Of a stretch of 64,000 nt of DNA, positions 1 to 11,777 are shown in pieces. A program made the translations under genes and the position numbers. Source of the DNA: Cordilura impudica. Taxonomy: Eukaryota > Arthropoda > Insecta > Diptera > Scathophagidae. The notes below the pieces were generated by a model. The model had not been told where the DNA came from. It ran no database searches and saw only the letters and a list, made by a program, of their open reading frames with translations. How positions within the stretch are numbered: position 1 is the first letter of the stretch; each line of letters begins with the position of its first letter. The stretch lies in the NCBI GenBank assembly GCA_963682025.1, contig OY821520.1, forward strand, positions 136,408,738 to 136,472,737, written 5' to 3'.

Positions 1-1
1 A

Positions 2-1555
2 TCTTCTTCGGAAAAGAAAACCCCTTCATTGGCCACTCTCAGATGTCAAAAAAGAGAGTTGGAAGAAGTTTATAACAAGATTTGTAACCGATATGAGCGC
101 ATCAGAGAATCTCCACTCATGGATGACCCTAAAGAGGAAGCGACGATTAGCATGGACGATATTACGGGAGAATACATGAAGGCTAAAAAGTGGTTCAGAA
201 CTCTCTCAATATCGATAGAGGAAGCAATTGAAGCCGTTTAGAAACAGCAGGAAAAACCCTCAACTCCTACCAACCCGCCCGCAGTTAATTTTAGCGTCGC
301 TCCTTGCGATCTACAGGTTTTTAATGGCGACTATAGATTCTGGGCTTCCTTTAGAGACATGTTTAAAGCCATGTATGGTAACAATACCCGATTGATTGGA
401 GTTGAAAAACTCTTTTATCTGAGAGAAAAAACACGAGGCGAGGCCAAAGAGATAGTTGATAACGCACCCTTGACCAATGAGGGCTTTGTTGTAGCCTGGT
501 CACAATTGGTTGCTCAGTATGAGAACCAAAGAATGCAAGTAAATGCACAACTGAAAACACTTTTCAATTTGCCCTCAGTTACTGTCCAATGCGGAGTTTC
601 TATTAGAAAATTACTGAGAAAGATAAATGGTTGTATTTCAAATCTATATATTTTAGATGTAGATACAGATAATTGGGACCCTATTTTTGTATATATTTGT
701 TCGTCGAAATTGCCCAGAGAAACCCTAGAGGATTTCGAAAAAACCCTTAGAGATAGTTCAGTTATACCCTGTTGGACTGAAATGAACATGTTTTTAACAA
801 ATAAATATAAAGGACTTGAATTAGTGAATGATATCAAGAATTCCTACTCTTACCCTAATCCCAAGCAGTTCTCTGATAACAGAAATCATTTTGAGAAAAA
901 AGGCAACACTTTCCACAATATAACCCAAGAGCATATGAAAGACAATAGTTCACACAAAAAATTTCAAAAGGAACACAAATTCTCGAATCCAACCCAAACC
1001 CACCCAAAACCAGATAGGCCAGATGGCTCAGTTTGCAAACTTTGCAAAAACAAACACACCCTTAGAGAGTGCTCATCATTTATCTCCATGGGAGTAAGTG
1101 AGAGAGTTGAATTTGTGAAAAGGAACGGTTTTTGTTATAATTGTCTAGCCATTGCTCACTCTATTAAAGAATGTCGAAGTACATTTACATGTAGACATTG
1201 TGGAGGACGACATAATACCCTTTTACACAAACCATTATCGAGCACAAATACCCAAATTCAAAATGATGTTCTACCCTCAACATCGTCACAAACTTTCTCT
1301 ACAATTACCCAATCGAGTAAAACCCATTTAGATGACCGAAAAAAGTTATTAGGGACAGCAGTTCTGAAAGTAGAAATTCACGGTTCGCTGTTTCCCGCAA
1401 GAGCTCTTATAGACCCAGCGTCAGACTTTTCATTTATTTCTGACCAGCTCAGACGCAAATTACGGTTACCCACAACACCCATTGTTGCTGAAATCTCTGG
1501 ACTGAATGAGGTTGTTTCAGCACGATCAAATAAAATGTGCGAAGTTACTTTGTGA
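2..1555 (+). pseudogene. BEL/Pao Gag plus N-terminal protease, broken by nonsense codons
   Basis: The frame is open from base 2 without an ATG, so the true start is upstream of the window. Gag would package element RNA in cytoplasmic particles. A TAG at 239-241 interrupts it and the same frame resumes. The segment before the knuckles is typical BEL Gag (residues FRDMFKAMYG and the following helix-rich stretch). Three cysteine-rich knuckles follow (around 1045-1215: CKLCKNKHTLREC, CYNCLAIAHSIKEC, CRHCGGRHNTLLH). Near 1405 the sequence ALIDPASDFSFI is the retropepsin active-site region, with DPA where DTG/DSG or DPG is usual. A TGA at 1553-1555 ends this segment, but the same frame continues into pol, so the stop is a lesion and not a gene boundary. 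Confidence 0.85.
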
Positions 1556-4500
1556 TCCAATACCCATAAGGAGTTTAGTCTGAAAATCCAAGCAATTGTC
1601 GTAAAAACCCTTACTCGAAACTTACCCACTCAAAACATTAACCCAGACAGTATTAAAGACTTGGAAAATATTCAGCTGGCTGACCAAATATTCTATGAAA
1701 GCAGACCCATTGATTTCATAATTGGCAGCGACTCATACCCACAGATTTTAAAATCTGGTGTTAAGAAAAGTATTCTTAACACACTAATAGCTCAAGAAAC
1801 GGAGTTTGGTTGGATCTTAACAGGACCCGTTGAAGAATCGCACATACCCCAAACCGTTGTGTCATATTTTAGTTCGGTCACACTCGACAAATTTTTGACC
1901 AAATTTTGGGAAGTTGAAGAAGTACCTAAAATACCCATTAAATCCTTTGAAGATTCTTTCTGTGAAGAAACTTATACAAAGACTACCCGTCGCTTACCCA
2001 ATGGCCGTTATCAAGTTGATCTTCCATTTCGGACCACCCAAGTGGAGTTAGGAAACTCACGCCATGTGGCAATGGCGCAATTTCTAAGAAATGAGAAAAA
2101 TTTAATGAAAAAACCCGAATTAAAGCAAGAATATGATAACGTGCTAAAAGAATATATTGACTTAGGTCATATGAAACATATACACTACAACCCAAATACT
2201 TCTTCAACCAATTATTATTACCTACCCCATCATGCAGTTGTAAAACCTGATCGTGTTACGACAAAAGTTCGAGTTGTTTTTAATGCATCAAGCAAAACCT
2301 CGAACGGCAACAGTTTACACGAGCTAGCTAAGGACGTACAAATCACCCACCCAATTGCTTCACAAATTTTGAAGAATTATATGTACGTTGATGATGTTTT
2401 AGCTGGAGCGCATACCCTTAACGATGCTAAAAAAGCTCAAAAGGAGTTGAGCGTAGTATTAGAGTCGGCTGGGTTTCCATTAAGAAAATGGTTTTCCAAT
2501 ACTGCTGATCTATTAACCCAATTACCCAAAGACCATTTACTTGATGTTGATTTACTCACACTTCCAGAGTCCAATAATGCTAAAACTCTTGGAATTCACT
2601 GGAACGCGAAAGAAGATGTATTTTTCTTCAATGCACCCATAATAGAGAAAAAACCAGGATACACAAAGCGCACAGTTTTATCTGATATTGCTCGTCTTTT
2701 TGACCCAGCTGGTTGGTTAGCGTCGATTGTTATTTCTGCTAAGATTATTATGCAGCAAGTCTGGCAAGATAACACAGCCTGGGATGAATGTATCAAACCC
2801 CTTACCCTTATAAAATGGCAAAATTTTTTTAAATATTATGATAGCATAAGTAAAATTCGTATTCCGAGGTGGATTCAATTCACACCTTCAACTAAAATTG
2901 AATTTCATGGCTTTTCGGATGCTTCTGAAAAAGCATACTCTGCAGTTTTATATGCACGAATTATACCCATAAACGGTCCAATATCCGTAACCCTACTCTT
3001 CGCTAAGACGAGAGTTGCACCCATCAAAGTTCTGTCACTACCCAAATTAGAACTTTGTGGTGCTGTTTTATTGGCAACCATGGTACATAATTTACTCGAT
3101 CAGCTTGATTTACCCAAATGCCAAACATATTTTTGGTCTGATTCGTCAATTGTTCTAGCTTGGCTCAATAAGCAACCAAACACGTGGAACACATTTGTTG
3201 CAAATCGCATATCAGCTATTTCTCGCACTGTGGGAGTGGAGAACTGGAACCACGTTGTTTCCCACGAAAATCCTGCTGACGTTGCTAGTCGAGGTTGCAA
3301 TGCTGAAGAATTGAAAGATGACTCCCTTTGGTGGAATGGACCAGCTTGGCTTAAGGAACCCGAGTCAAAATGGCCAATAACAGGAAAAAAATTTATTACT
3401 CAAGCCGAAGCTAAAATTATAAACACTTTTACTATTACCGTAAATACGCACCCAGCCAATAAAGATAAATCCTCGGATAATACGATCCATACCCACCCAG
3501 ACATTCTTGAAAGATTTTCGAAATGGTCTAGAGCCCTTCGAGTCTCATCATATGTTTATCGATTTGTTGATCGCATCTCATTTACCCGTAAAAACACAAG
3601 TCGTATTGAAAGACTTACTCTTGATCGTAAAACGATCACTTCAGTCGAGGAAAGACTGAAAATGTTGTTGAACCACCCAAGCATTCAACTCGAAGCACAC
3701 GAGATAAAATCAACAAAGAATAAACTTATAAATTTATGTCAAACTCTTTATTTTAAAGAAGAGTATGAATGTTTAAAGAAGAAAACCCCGATACCCAGAA
3801 AAAGTACTCTTCTTACCCTTACACCCTTTTTAGACTCCAAAGGCATAATACGTGCAAACGGAAGATTGGCAAGCTCTAATTGCTTGTCGTATGATGAACG
3901 ACACCCAATTTTAATACCCTACTCTAGCTTTTTTGCCAAACTATTAACGAACCACGTTCATATAATAACACTACACGGAGGAAATCAAATAATGCTGAGA
4001 TTAATTCGTTCAGGTTATTGGATTCCGAAGCTCCAAAATCTAATAAGCTGTGTCATCAGAAAATGTTCACCTTGTACGAGGTATAAAAATCGTCAAGCCA
4101 CCCAATTAATGGCAGCATTACCTCCTGAACGTACCCAAATATCGAGACCATTTTACAATGTTGGAGTTGATTTTGCTGGACCGTTTGAGATCAAAAATTA
4201 CACCGGACGAGCATGCAAAATCACAAAAGGTTATGTATGTGTTTTTGTTTGCTTTGCAACAAAAGCCATCCACCTGGAACCCACTTCAGACCTCTCTACC
4301 CAAGCATTTATGGCAGCATTTGCCCGATTTTTTTTCGAGGCGGGGATGCCCTGCCGCTATTTATTCCGACAACGGCACAAATTTCATAGGTGCTTGTAAG
4401 TTGTTGAAGAAAGAGCGGCAAGAATTTTTAAAAACTCTCAGAGATTCTGTAGTTTCTACCCAAAGTTTTCAAAACTTGATATGGCATTTTATTCCGCCAG

Positions 4501-5060
4501 GAGCTCCACACATGGGAGGATTATGGGAAGCTGGAGTAAAAAGCTTCAAAGCTCATCTCAAAAAATCCAACATCCAGAAATACACTTTTGAAGAGATAGC
4601 AACCCTACTTGCACGGATTGAAGGATGTCTCAACTCTAGACCGCTCAGCCCATCAAGTGAAAACCCTCAAAATTTGAACCCTTTAACCCCAGGTCATTTT
4701 TTAATTGGATCAGCTTTACTCACCCCTGCTGAACCAGATCTTAATGATCAAAACATAACTTTAGCAAATAGATGGCAAAAGCTTAGGATTCAACACCATC
4801 ACTTCTGTAGAAGATGGAAAGATGAATACCTTAAAGAATTACACAAGCGATACAAGTGGAAAACCCCTCAACGTCAGATTGAAGTCAACGATATTGTTGT
4901 CATAAGACAAGACAATCTACCCCCTAACGAATGGTCTTTAGGTCATGTAATAAAGGTACACCCAGGTTCCGACGGACGAGTTCGAGTAGTTGACTTAAGA
5001 ACCGCAACCGGAAATTGCACTCGACCTATAACCAAAGTTGTAGTTTTACCCTCTAACTAG
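1556..5060 (+). pseudogene. BEL/Pao Pol: protease C-terminus, RT, RNase H, integrase; deleted and frameshifted
   Basis: Pol would reverse-transcribe and integrate the element. The protease tail shows the family signature (RPIDFIIGSDSYPQIL, then TEFGWILTGPV). RT starts well (KVRVVFNASSKTSNGNSLHE near 2263) but jumps directly to the catalytic box YVDDVLAG near 2383. The fingers/palm segment with the first catalytic Asp is absent, roughly 100-150 residues judged against the family. RNase H follows (FSDASEKAYSAVLYA, LPKLELCGAVL, WSDSSIVLAWL, then HENPADVASRG). The integrase has an HHCC-like zinc segment (HVHIITLHGG to CVIRKCSPC) and the core motifs VDFAGPF, YSDNGTNF and PHMGGLWEAGVKSFK. The frame changes near 4350, so the last two catalytic residues lie in a different frame from the first. 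The end is intact at 5060. Confidence 0.9.
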
Positions 5061-5304
5061 TTTATAACTAAATACCCCTTGTTCACTAACCCTTAACATT
5101 AACGCATACTCACTAAATTTCATGCATAAAGGTTGGATCACTTATAACCCTTCTAAATAGCATTTATTTTCTGAAATCCAGAATAATAATCTCGAAATTT
5201 TCTCCCAACTTTTTGATGGGCATCATAGTGATCCACCATATATATATCAACCCTTCACTCATACACATAATACTGAGTTATCATTTTTAAATTTTATTTC
5301 ACAG

Positions 5305-6235
5305 CAAAACGGCACCAAGAAACAACAACCGCCAAAACCGCCGTCAAAATCAAGCTTCTAACCAGCAGAGCCGCAAAAGGTCCGGTCGTAATAATAACAA
5401 CAACAACAACATGCAACGTTCTCATCCAAAACGACACTTTGGTTGTGGTATTTGCCAGGCTGACCACAAGCTGGCCAATTGCAAAAAGTTCACTCAGATG
5501 AACTTAGCTGAAAAATACCGAACGGTGGTGAAGCTGCACTACTGCGTTAATTGCCTGGCAAGAAACCATTTGTTGGATAAATGCACCAACAAGGAGCGAT
5601 GCCGTATATGTCGTGCAAAACACCATACAGTGTTACACGGACATAAAAACATTTTGAAGGGTATAGCTCTCGAACGTTCATCGTCAACCAAGCTACGTAC
5701 GACCACCTCTACCTTTACCACTTCGGTACGCGACAACTGTCAGGCATCTTCATCTACACTCGCCCCGATGACCAGAACATTGGTGCCAACAGCCGTGGTA
5801 CAACTGATATCGGATAATGGTACCCGCTACCCTCGAGTCGTATTGAACCCGAGCCTCACAACCTCCCGGATAGCTAGCTCCCTCATCAGAGATCTCGGAT
5901 TGGCGACTTTCAAGATAGACTCAAGGGTATACTCAAAAGTGATCATCGCAGCAAACACTTCGTCCTCGGAACGATTCGAAGTTTGCATGATATCCACTGA
6001 CGAGTTGCCCAGAAGCCTCTATGACAGTCCTTTAAATGCCAATTTAAAGGAAAAATTTAGCCGTATATCCCTGGCTGACCTAGAGTTCTACTCTAACTCG
6101 CCAATTGTTTTGGAAATTGGTGGTGACCTCTACACCACAGTATTAAGGTCCAACATCATTCACATCGAAGGCTCTTCACTAATTGCACAGGACTCGGCCT
6201 TGGGATGGCTAATTATGGGATCGTTCTCCCTTTAA
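5305..6235 (+). pseudogene. BEL/Pao-like zinc-knuckle plus protease-like protein lacking pol
   Basis: The frame is open upstream of the first ATG (5411) to about 5305, giving an Asn/Arg/Gln-rich linker, so the true N-terminus (rest of Gag) is missing. A possible splice acceptor (TTTCACAG) sits just before 5305. The first 80 residues carry three zinc knuckles (CGICQADHKLANC, CVNCLARNHLLDKC, CRICRAKHHTVLH). The rest matches the BEL/Pao protease region in layout (VVLNPSLTTSRIASSL, later YSNSPIVLEIGGDLY and DSALGWLIMGS). The active-site Asp appears replaced by Asn (LNPS where LIDP is usual), and the frame stops where RT would start. It is GC-richer than element 1 and shows no ACCC excess, so it is a different lineage. 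It could be a non-autonomous element that moves in trans or simply a deletion product. Confidence 0.7.
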
Positions 6236-6358
6236 ATCACCCTACACTACCAAGTATTTTTAAACCCACTTACCCAATTAATTTAAATATGAATTTGCCA
6301 CAACCTACTAAAAGGCATTCTCACTATTTATTTTTACAGGATGTCAAGGCCGGGAGAA

Positions 6359-6830
6359 TGTTCATGCCAATGAACATAAATTTCGAACCCTGCTATGCAT
6401 TAACGCCCCACAACACAGCAACAAACGAACGGTCACAGAACATAAAACAAAAAAAGACAAGAAAACTTCGACAAGTAATCGTCATAGACAACACAACATT
6501 TTTTCATCTCACAAACAACGTACATAAGTCTAGTGAACAAACACTCATCATAAATAAATATAATAAATGCATATAACAAATAATTATAAAACCAAAAGGT
6601 TAACAAAATAAAATATTATAAAGTTTTAATTGCAAGACTTTTATTTACCTGGTAATATCCCTATATACCCAAGGTTTGTTGACCCCTTAAACTATCCCCC
6701 TCGAACCCGTAAATTCAATAACAATTATCACAATGTTCAATAAATCGCTGATGAAGGCTGAAATGACAGAAACCGGTTCGATTAAGAATACAGTGCAGTT
6801 ATGAATTTTTGAAATATATGCTTTCTTCTT
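6359..6830 (+). repeat. Probable 3' LTR of the second BEL/Pao element
   Basis: A purine-rich tract (AAGGCCGGGAGAA, 6346-6358) is followed by TGTTCATGCCAATGAACA, which starts with TG and forms an inverted repeat (TGTTCAT/ATGAACA) as in roo-type BEL LTRs. An AATAAA signal lies near 6606. The right boundary is a guess because no second LTR is in the window for comparison. Confidence 0.5.
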
Positions 6831-7856
6831 CTTTACCACGCACCATTTAAACAAAATTAAAATTGCATATTAATTTCAGTAGTAATTGCAATATGTCTGA
6901 AAAATGACGATAAATCTAACAAACAAAAAAGAAAAAAAAAATTATTTCTGGAGATAATCCTCTTCCATTTTATACGTATATTGGCATAAGCTGATGGGTA
7001 GAAATACTTAAATAAACTTTTAGAAATTTGTATTCTCTTAAAATAAAAAAAAAAAAACTGACAACGCAGTTTTACTATATAATATATATACTTTTGTGAG
7101 TATATGGCCCTGTTCAAGACCAGTAAAAGAAATGTAAAATTGTCTCACGGCGTTAGTGCGATCTAGTGGTAGTACGTATTGTGACGATACTGTAATCCAT
7201 AGCATTGCTATCGCTATAGCGTCCATTTTATATTACAACACACGTGGCAAATTTTGTTCATCCACTATTTTTTTCTTGTTTGGAATTTTAAATCAAACAG
7301 AAATGTCCTTTATCCTTTTCACATATTTTATTATTATAATTTATTTTTTTTTCTTTTTTTGCTTATCATCAGTTTCAGATGAAGGTTGTTGGGAAACTTA
7401 CGAATATCTTATGAATAATAGAGACTATTCAAACTAAATAAATTAATCACGTCTCGTCTGTGACATTTAACTTTTTTAATTTTGGATAGCAAAATATCCT
7501 TTCAGTAAAGCTCATGACACAAATATAAAAGCCTCGTTTATTCTAGAAAATGGAATTCATTAAAAATTTCCATTCGATTTATAAGTCATTGAAAAGTTTT
7601 TGCTCTGTCAAGGAAGATTTTAATACGATGTTCTAAAAAAACTTATCACCAGGATCAGTTCTATTAAAATAGATGATAATAGAAGTTTGTTTAACTTCTT
7701 AGTATTTTCAGATAAACGGAACTATATAGAAATTTTATATCAAAATTTAATTTATAACCAGTAATAACCCATTAATCAGAAATTCTGTAGACACATTTTT
7801 CAAATCTTAAAAAAGAACACTGAAATGTGGTTTATTTTTGAATAGAACCAATACAT
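6831..7856. other. AT-rich sequence, no gene recognised
   Basis: Contains short frames (for example 7156-7437) without any recognisable domain, long T runs and a TATA-rich stretch near 7075. I see no terminal inverted repeats or coding signature. Confidence 0.5.
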
Positions 7857-7912
7857 AACAAGTAAGAGTGTTAAATTCGGCTGTGCCGAATCTTTGATAC
7901 CCTCCACCTCGG
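7857..7912 (+). mobile_element. 5' end of family B helentron/DINE-like element
   Basis: Starts AACAAGTAAGAG, then the hairpin ATTCGGCTGTGCCGAAT (7-bp stem, TGT loop), then the subterminal repeat ATACCCTCCACC. The 11-bp ATACCCTCCAC is the reverse complement of the end of the family B 3' fragment at 12587-12597. Either this is the far end of one large, heavily invaded copy (7857-12597) or an orphan 5' end. Confidence 0.65.
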
Positions 7913-9521
7913 TTTGAGTCTTGATAATAAATTTAAATGAAAAAGTAAACAATTTGTTAAACTTAATACCAAATTATTTCAGCAAATTCTTTGGGTTGGT
8001 TTTCTTCTTTTCTATTATTTCGGATTTATTTCGGTGTTTGCTTTTTGGTCATCGTGGTTGCTGATCGGCATGCATTTTGGTTATATACCTATATGCATGC
8101 GTTTCCGGTTATATGACATAACTTCTCGTTTAATTTAGTTTTTGCAAATTAAATAGCTCGCCCTAGCCTCCATTGCAAAGGTAATGGTTGTGTAGAGTGG
8201 CTATATGCATTAAATCGTGCTAATTGGAGATGGCTGTATAGTTTCTTTTAACTGGCCAAATATTTCTTCATTGTGGCCATATAGGTCGGATGGAGTAACA
8301 AAATAATAACCAAAAAAAAAAGCTCTCTCAACTTTTTTTTAAAATATTGCCATATTTTGAAAACATAGAGAATAAATTTATAATAATAAATAATCAAATT
8401 AGGGATGAAAAACGCAAAAAACGAAAAGTCCCAAACATTTTAAATAAAATAATTTAATGTTATCTTTATTTTCTGAAAAACTTCAAATTTTCATCCAAAA
8501 AAAATTGTGAAAATTTATATACAAAATAAAAAATAACATTCTCATAAAATTACGTTTACTTATGTAACAATTTTTATGTTAGCAATTCTTAAATATCATT
8601 TGAGGTTTTCTTAAATTCATTGAATTTAAATTAATATCGACAAATCTGTTTTTCTATTTATTTAAATTGTAAAGGAGTGGCATCTCTGTCAAAATAAGCG
8701 AAAAACACAAAGAATAGAAAAAAACAAATTACTTCGTGTTTGACAGGATGATTTTATGTTTATGTTTAATATCTTTATTTTTTTTACTAATATTTCTGTT
8801 TATTTATTTGAAAATGAAATAATGAATTGAATATGCTATTTAATTTTTTTATTTATATAAAAAAGTTTTTTAATTAAAGCAAAATATTTTCACTATTTCA
8901 TGATTTTTATTTATGTATGACGACATTTCAACCTAAAAATTTAAGTTTTTATCGATTGGATAAACAACACAAGAATGGTTGTCGTTTAGATATCAACAAC
9001 AGCTGACTTTAACAATAGCGAATATCGTTTCAAAATTTTACTGATAATTTTGCAATTTTCTTTTTTTTACAATTCGACTATCGTTAAAAGAAGTTACTGA
9101 ATCGCGGTACTGAAAAGTTATTAATATCTCCTGAATGGCAATATTTTTTTTAAATGTAAACATTTTTAAATGTAAAGATATTTCTAAATTTAAAATTATT
9201 ATTTCCGACGTTTTGATATGATTTTCTGAAACTCAATTAATAGTTTCTAATTTATAATTGGAAATTTTATTTTCAGTTTTTATTATAATTGATATTTTCT
9301 TAAATTTGAATGGAAAATTTAAAAAGTGAAATTTTGTATTTATGTGAATAATAATGCTTTATTAATTATAAACAATTTTTAAAAATTAGATGTAATCGCA
9401 ATCAGATATTTTATAGGTAAAGCAGAATAATAATTTTATATAACTATGTAGAACTATTTTGTAAGCAAAAAACTCATTGACGAACTCGGTAACTCTATTT
9501 TGTAAAGACAACAAATAGTTA
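7913..9521. other. AT-rich sequence, no gene recognised
   Basis: No coding signature. A small inverted pair (TCTGTCAAA near 8685 and TTTGACAGG near 8739) brackets about 60 bp. May be interior of the family B element or unrelated filler. Confidence 0.4.
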
Positions 9522-10100
9522 ACCCCCCAATCTCACATCACACTGAAATATTAGAATCGTTGTGTACGTATTATCAACGAAAAATTGTTCGAATTAGTCG
9601 AATACATCGCCATTAAATTTTATGCTCAAACATCTGACTGCAATCTCATTTTTAAAATGTTGTCGAAGCGTAAACTTGAAAAAATTTGTATACTTCTCTC
9701 TCTTATTTTATTTTAAGTAGAGTTACCAAGTTTATTATACAGGCACATGTTTGAGTGAAAATGTTTACATTTATTATTATTAGTATTATTTTAATAATAG
9801 TGAATAATATTTATGCTCTATAATTAACAAACTTGCGTTTTTGTATGCGCATTTCAAAAAATAAATCATTATAATAGATTTAACAAGTTAAAACTTTAAT
9901 TACAATTTTACAGAATCCAGTAAATTTGCATTAAATTTATAACAGGGTAACATTAATCATCGTTAGTGTCTGCCACTATTCGCACGAAAAATTTGGTGCC
10001 ATTAGTGTGACCACTGCGGAAAATGTGTGTGTATTAGTAAAAAAAAAATGTGAGTGTATTGAGTTTTTCGAACTTGCAGTGTGATGTGAGATTGGTGGGT
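9522..10100. mobile_element. MITE with 24-bp terminal inverted repeats
   Basis: The left end reads ACCCCCCAATCTCACATCAC and the right end is its reverse complement with one mismatch; the match continues through ...ACTG (about 24 bp). Length 579 bp, no coding capacity. Flanks (left AATAGTTA, right AATATGCC) do not give a clear target duplication, so the superfamily is open. Confidence 0.7.
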
Positions 10101-10553
10101 AATATGCCAAACTTATGTTCATATTTGTAAAAGAATAATGAAAAAACGTATGAAATAAAAGACCAACCCGTGTATACTCTTAACATTGTTCTGTATGATA
10201 TCTAGTTGAAAATATTAACATTCATGTTAAAATAGAAATAACTATTGCAAAGCTAATTAGAACAAACAAAAATTATGGCGGCATCTACTGTGGCATAGTC
10301 ACGCTGAGCAAAATGAAGTGACACTCTGTTAATACAAAAGAAATGTATTTTCCCCACAACAAAATACTGCAGAATTTTATGTAAATAAAATAACCGATTT
10401 ATTTCTAACATGCAGTTACTATGAATATACATACATACATATATATAATATATGTACATTATTTGTATTATTTAATATGTGTATGTATGTATATTTAAAT
10501 ATTACACACAAAAAATACAACATCAAACGTTATTTTTGTGTTTTTCTCTTTAA
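10101..10553. repeat. AT-rich spacer with a diverged copy of the 14171-14725 repeat unit (10262-10400)
   Basis: The stretch ATTATGGCGGCATCTACTG, followed by a GTCACG block, a TTTTCC..ACAAAATA block and GCAGAATT..ATGTAAATAAAAT, follows in order the same blocks of the tandem unit at 14171-14725 with many substitutions. The rest is simple AT-rich DNA with a TATG/CATA-rich run at 10430-10490. Confidence 0.5.
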
Positions 10554-11045
10554 AGGTGCTATTACATGATGTGTTTTTTACATATGTACTGTCAAATTTT
10601 CCCACAACAAAAGTTGTACACATCGTGTGATGCATATGAAACATTGTTTGTGTACAACACATGAGGAAAGTCACATGTACATTTTTCAATTAGAACAGGT
10701 TCTATTTTTGCATGACAAACATATGAAAATATAGCACTGCTTGTGGCGAAAGAAAAACAGAGTAAATTTTAAAGATTAATATTGAAAGAAAAATAAATTC
10801 TTTAGTATTAATTAACAATTAAAAAATAAATAACCTTTTTTTTAACAATAAATTTTTGTAAATTCACAAATTAAATTAGCTGTTGTTTACATTTAGAGGT
10901 TATGTCAGACGGAAATACATATGCACGTGTGATAGCAAAAATTATGAATCGTATGTAAAAGACAATTTTGACAGACATGAGGAATTTCATATGGATAAAA
11001 AAAGTGACAGTACATATGTAAAAAACATTTCGTGTAATAGCACCT
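10554..11045. mobile_element. MITE with 41-bp TIRs and TAA target duplication (PIF/Harbinger-like)
   Basis: The left arm begins AGGTGCTATTACATGA and continues through TTTTTTACATATGTACTGTCA. The right arm, read on the minus strand, matches it over about 41 bp with three mismatches. TAA flanks both ends (10551-10553 and 11046-11048). A 3-bp TWA/TAA duplication is the known habit of PIF/Harbinger elements. 492 bp, no transposase frame. Confidence 0.7.
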
Positions 11046-11086
11046 TAAATAAATTAATACATAAATTTTTTTGCTAAATTTACATT

Positions 11087-11728
11087 TGGGCAATTCACAA
11101 CAGGTGTTGTATATTGTATGTTGTATTGAAATACACAATACAATCATTTGTTGTGAACACTCAGTTGTATTTTCATATTGTAAAACGCTTTCTTTAGTAA
11201 TTTTCGATCCAACGAGGAAAGATCGCATCGTCGCTTCTGCTATTTTGTATAAGAGAAAACACTTGTCAGTGTTTGCTTTTTGGTCGTGAGATATACCCTG
11301 GAGTTTTAGTTACGTACCTCTTGCATTTTAATTTATAATGAAAAAAAAAAAATGTTAAATGTTTTGGTTGGTACTGAAAGAGAAAATACATACTAAAAAT
11401 ATAAACATTAATTTTTATATAAATAAACTTATCGATGTATTTGCGTTATTTGCATTATTTGCCATATTTTATTTTATAATTATTTATGCTGATAATATTC
11501 TATGTATTTGTTTTTTCTTTTTCATAAAAACTGGCATTCACTTGGTATGTTATGATACAATATATGATATGTTATGATACAATATACAACATTTACTAAA
11601 CATAGCAAATGAAGTTGGATCGTGTATCAGATTTTTCAGTGAAAATTACCAACAACAATTTTACACAATTGTAAAGTGATACACGATACAAGAGATACAA
11701 CGATACATTACCCATTGTGAATTGCCCA
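11087..11728. mobile_element. Non-autonomous element with TGGGCAATTCACAA inverted ends
   Basis: The left end TGGGCAATTCACAAC and the right end TTGTGAATTGCCCA are inverted copies; similarity decays inward (about 30 of 42 bases). Interior is AT-rich and non-coding, with repeated TATGTTATGATACAATAT units near 11548-11590. No clear target duplication. Confidence 0.55.
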
Positions 11729-11777
11729 GTTGTTTTTTTTATTAACAACTAGGTATTTTAGCATTATTTGCTTTAGA

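Larger units (their letters stand above)
1..5060 (+). mobile_element. BEL/Pao LTR retrotransposon 1, decayed, 5' end outside window
   Basis: One gag-pol frame runs from the left window edge to a stop at 5058-5060, in the order Gag, zinc knuckles, protease, RT, RNase H, integrase, which is the BEL/Pao order. The copy is dead: in-frame TAG at 239-241, in-frame TGA at 1553-1555, an internal deletion in RT, and a frame change near 4345-4355 inside the integrase core. The 244 bp after the stop (5061-5304) show no recognisable LTR or polypurine tract, so the 3' end is unresolved. The tetranucleotide ACCC is conspicuously common across this element, unlike its neighbours. Confidence 0.9.

Noticed and set aside
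5089..5300. TGTTCACTAACCC at 5089 as the start of a 3' LTR for BEL element 1
   Set aside because: No polypurine tract before it and no second LTR in the window to compare, so I left it unassigned.
6857..7437. Short frames of 62-93 codons next to the LTR
   Set aside because: Low-complexity, T-rich translations without domains; no support as genes.
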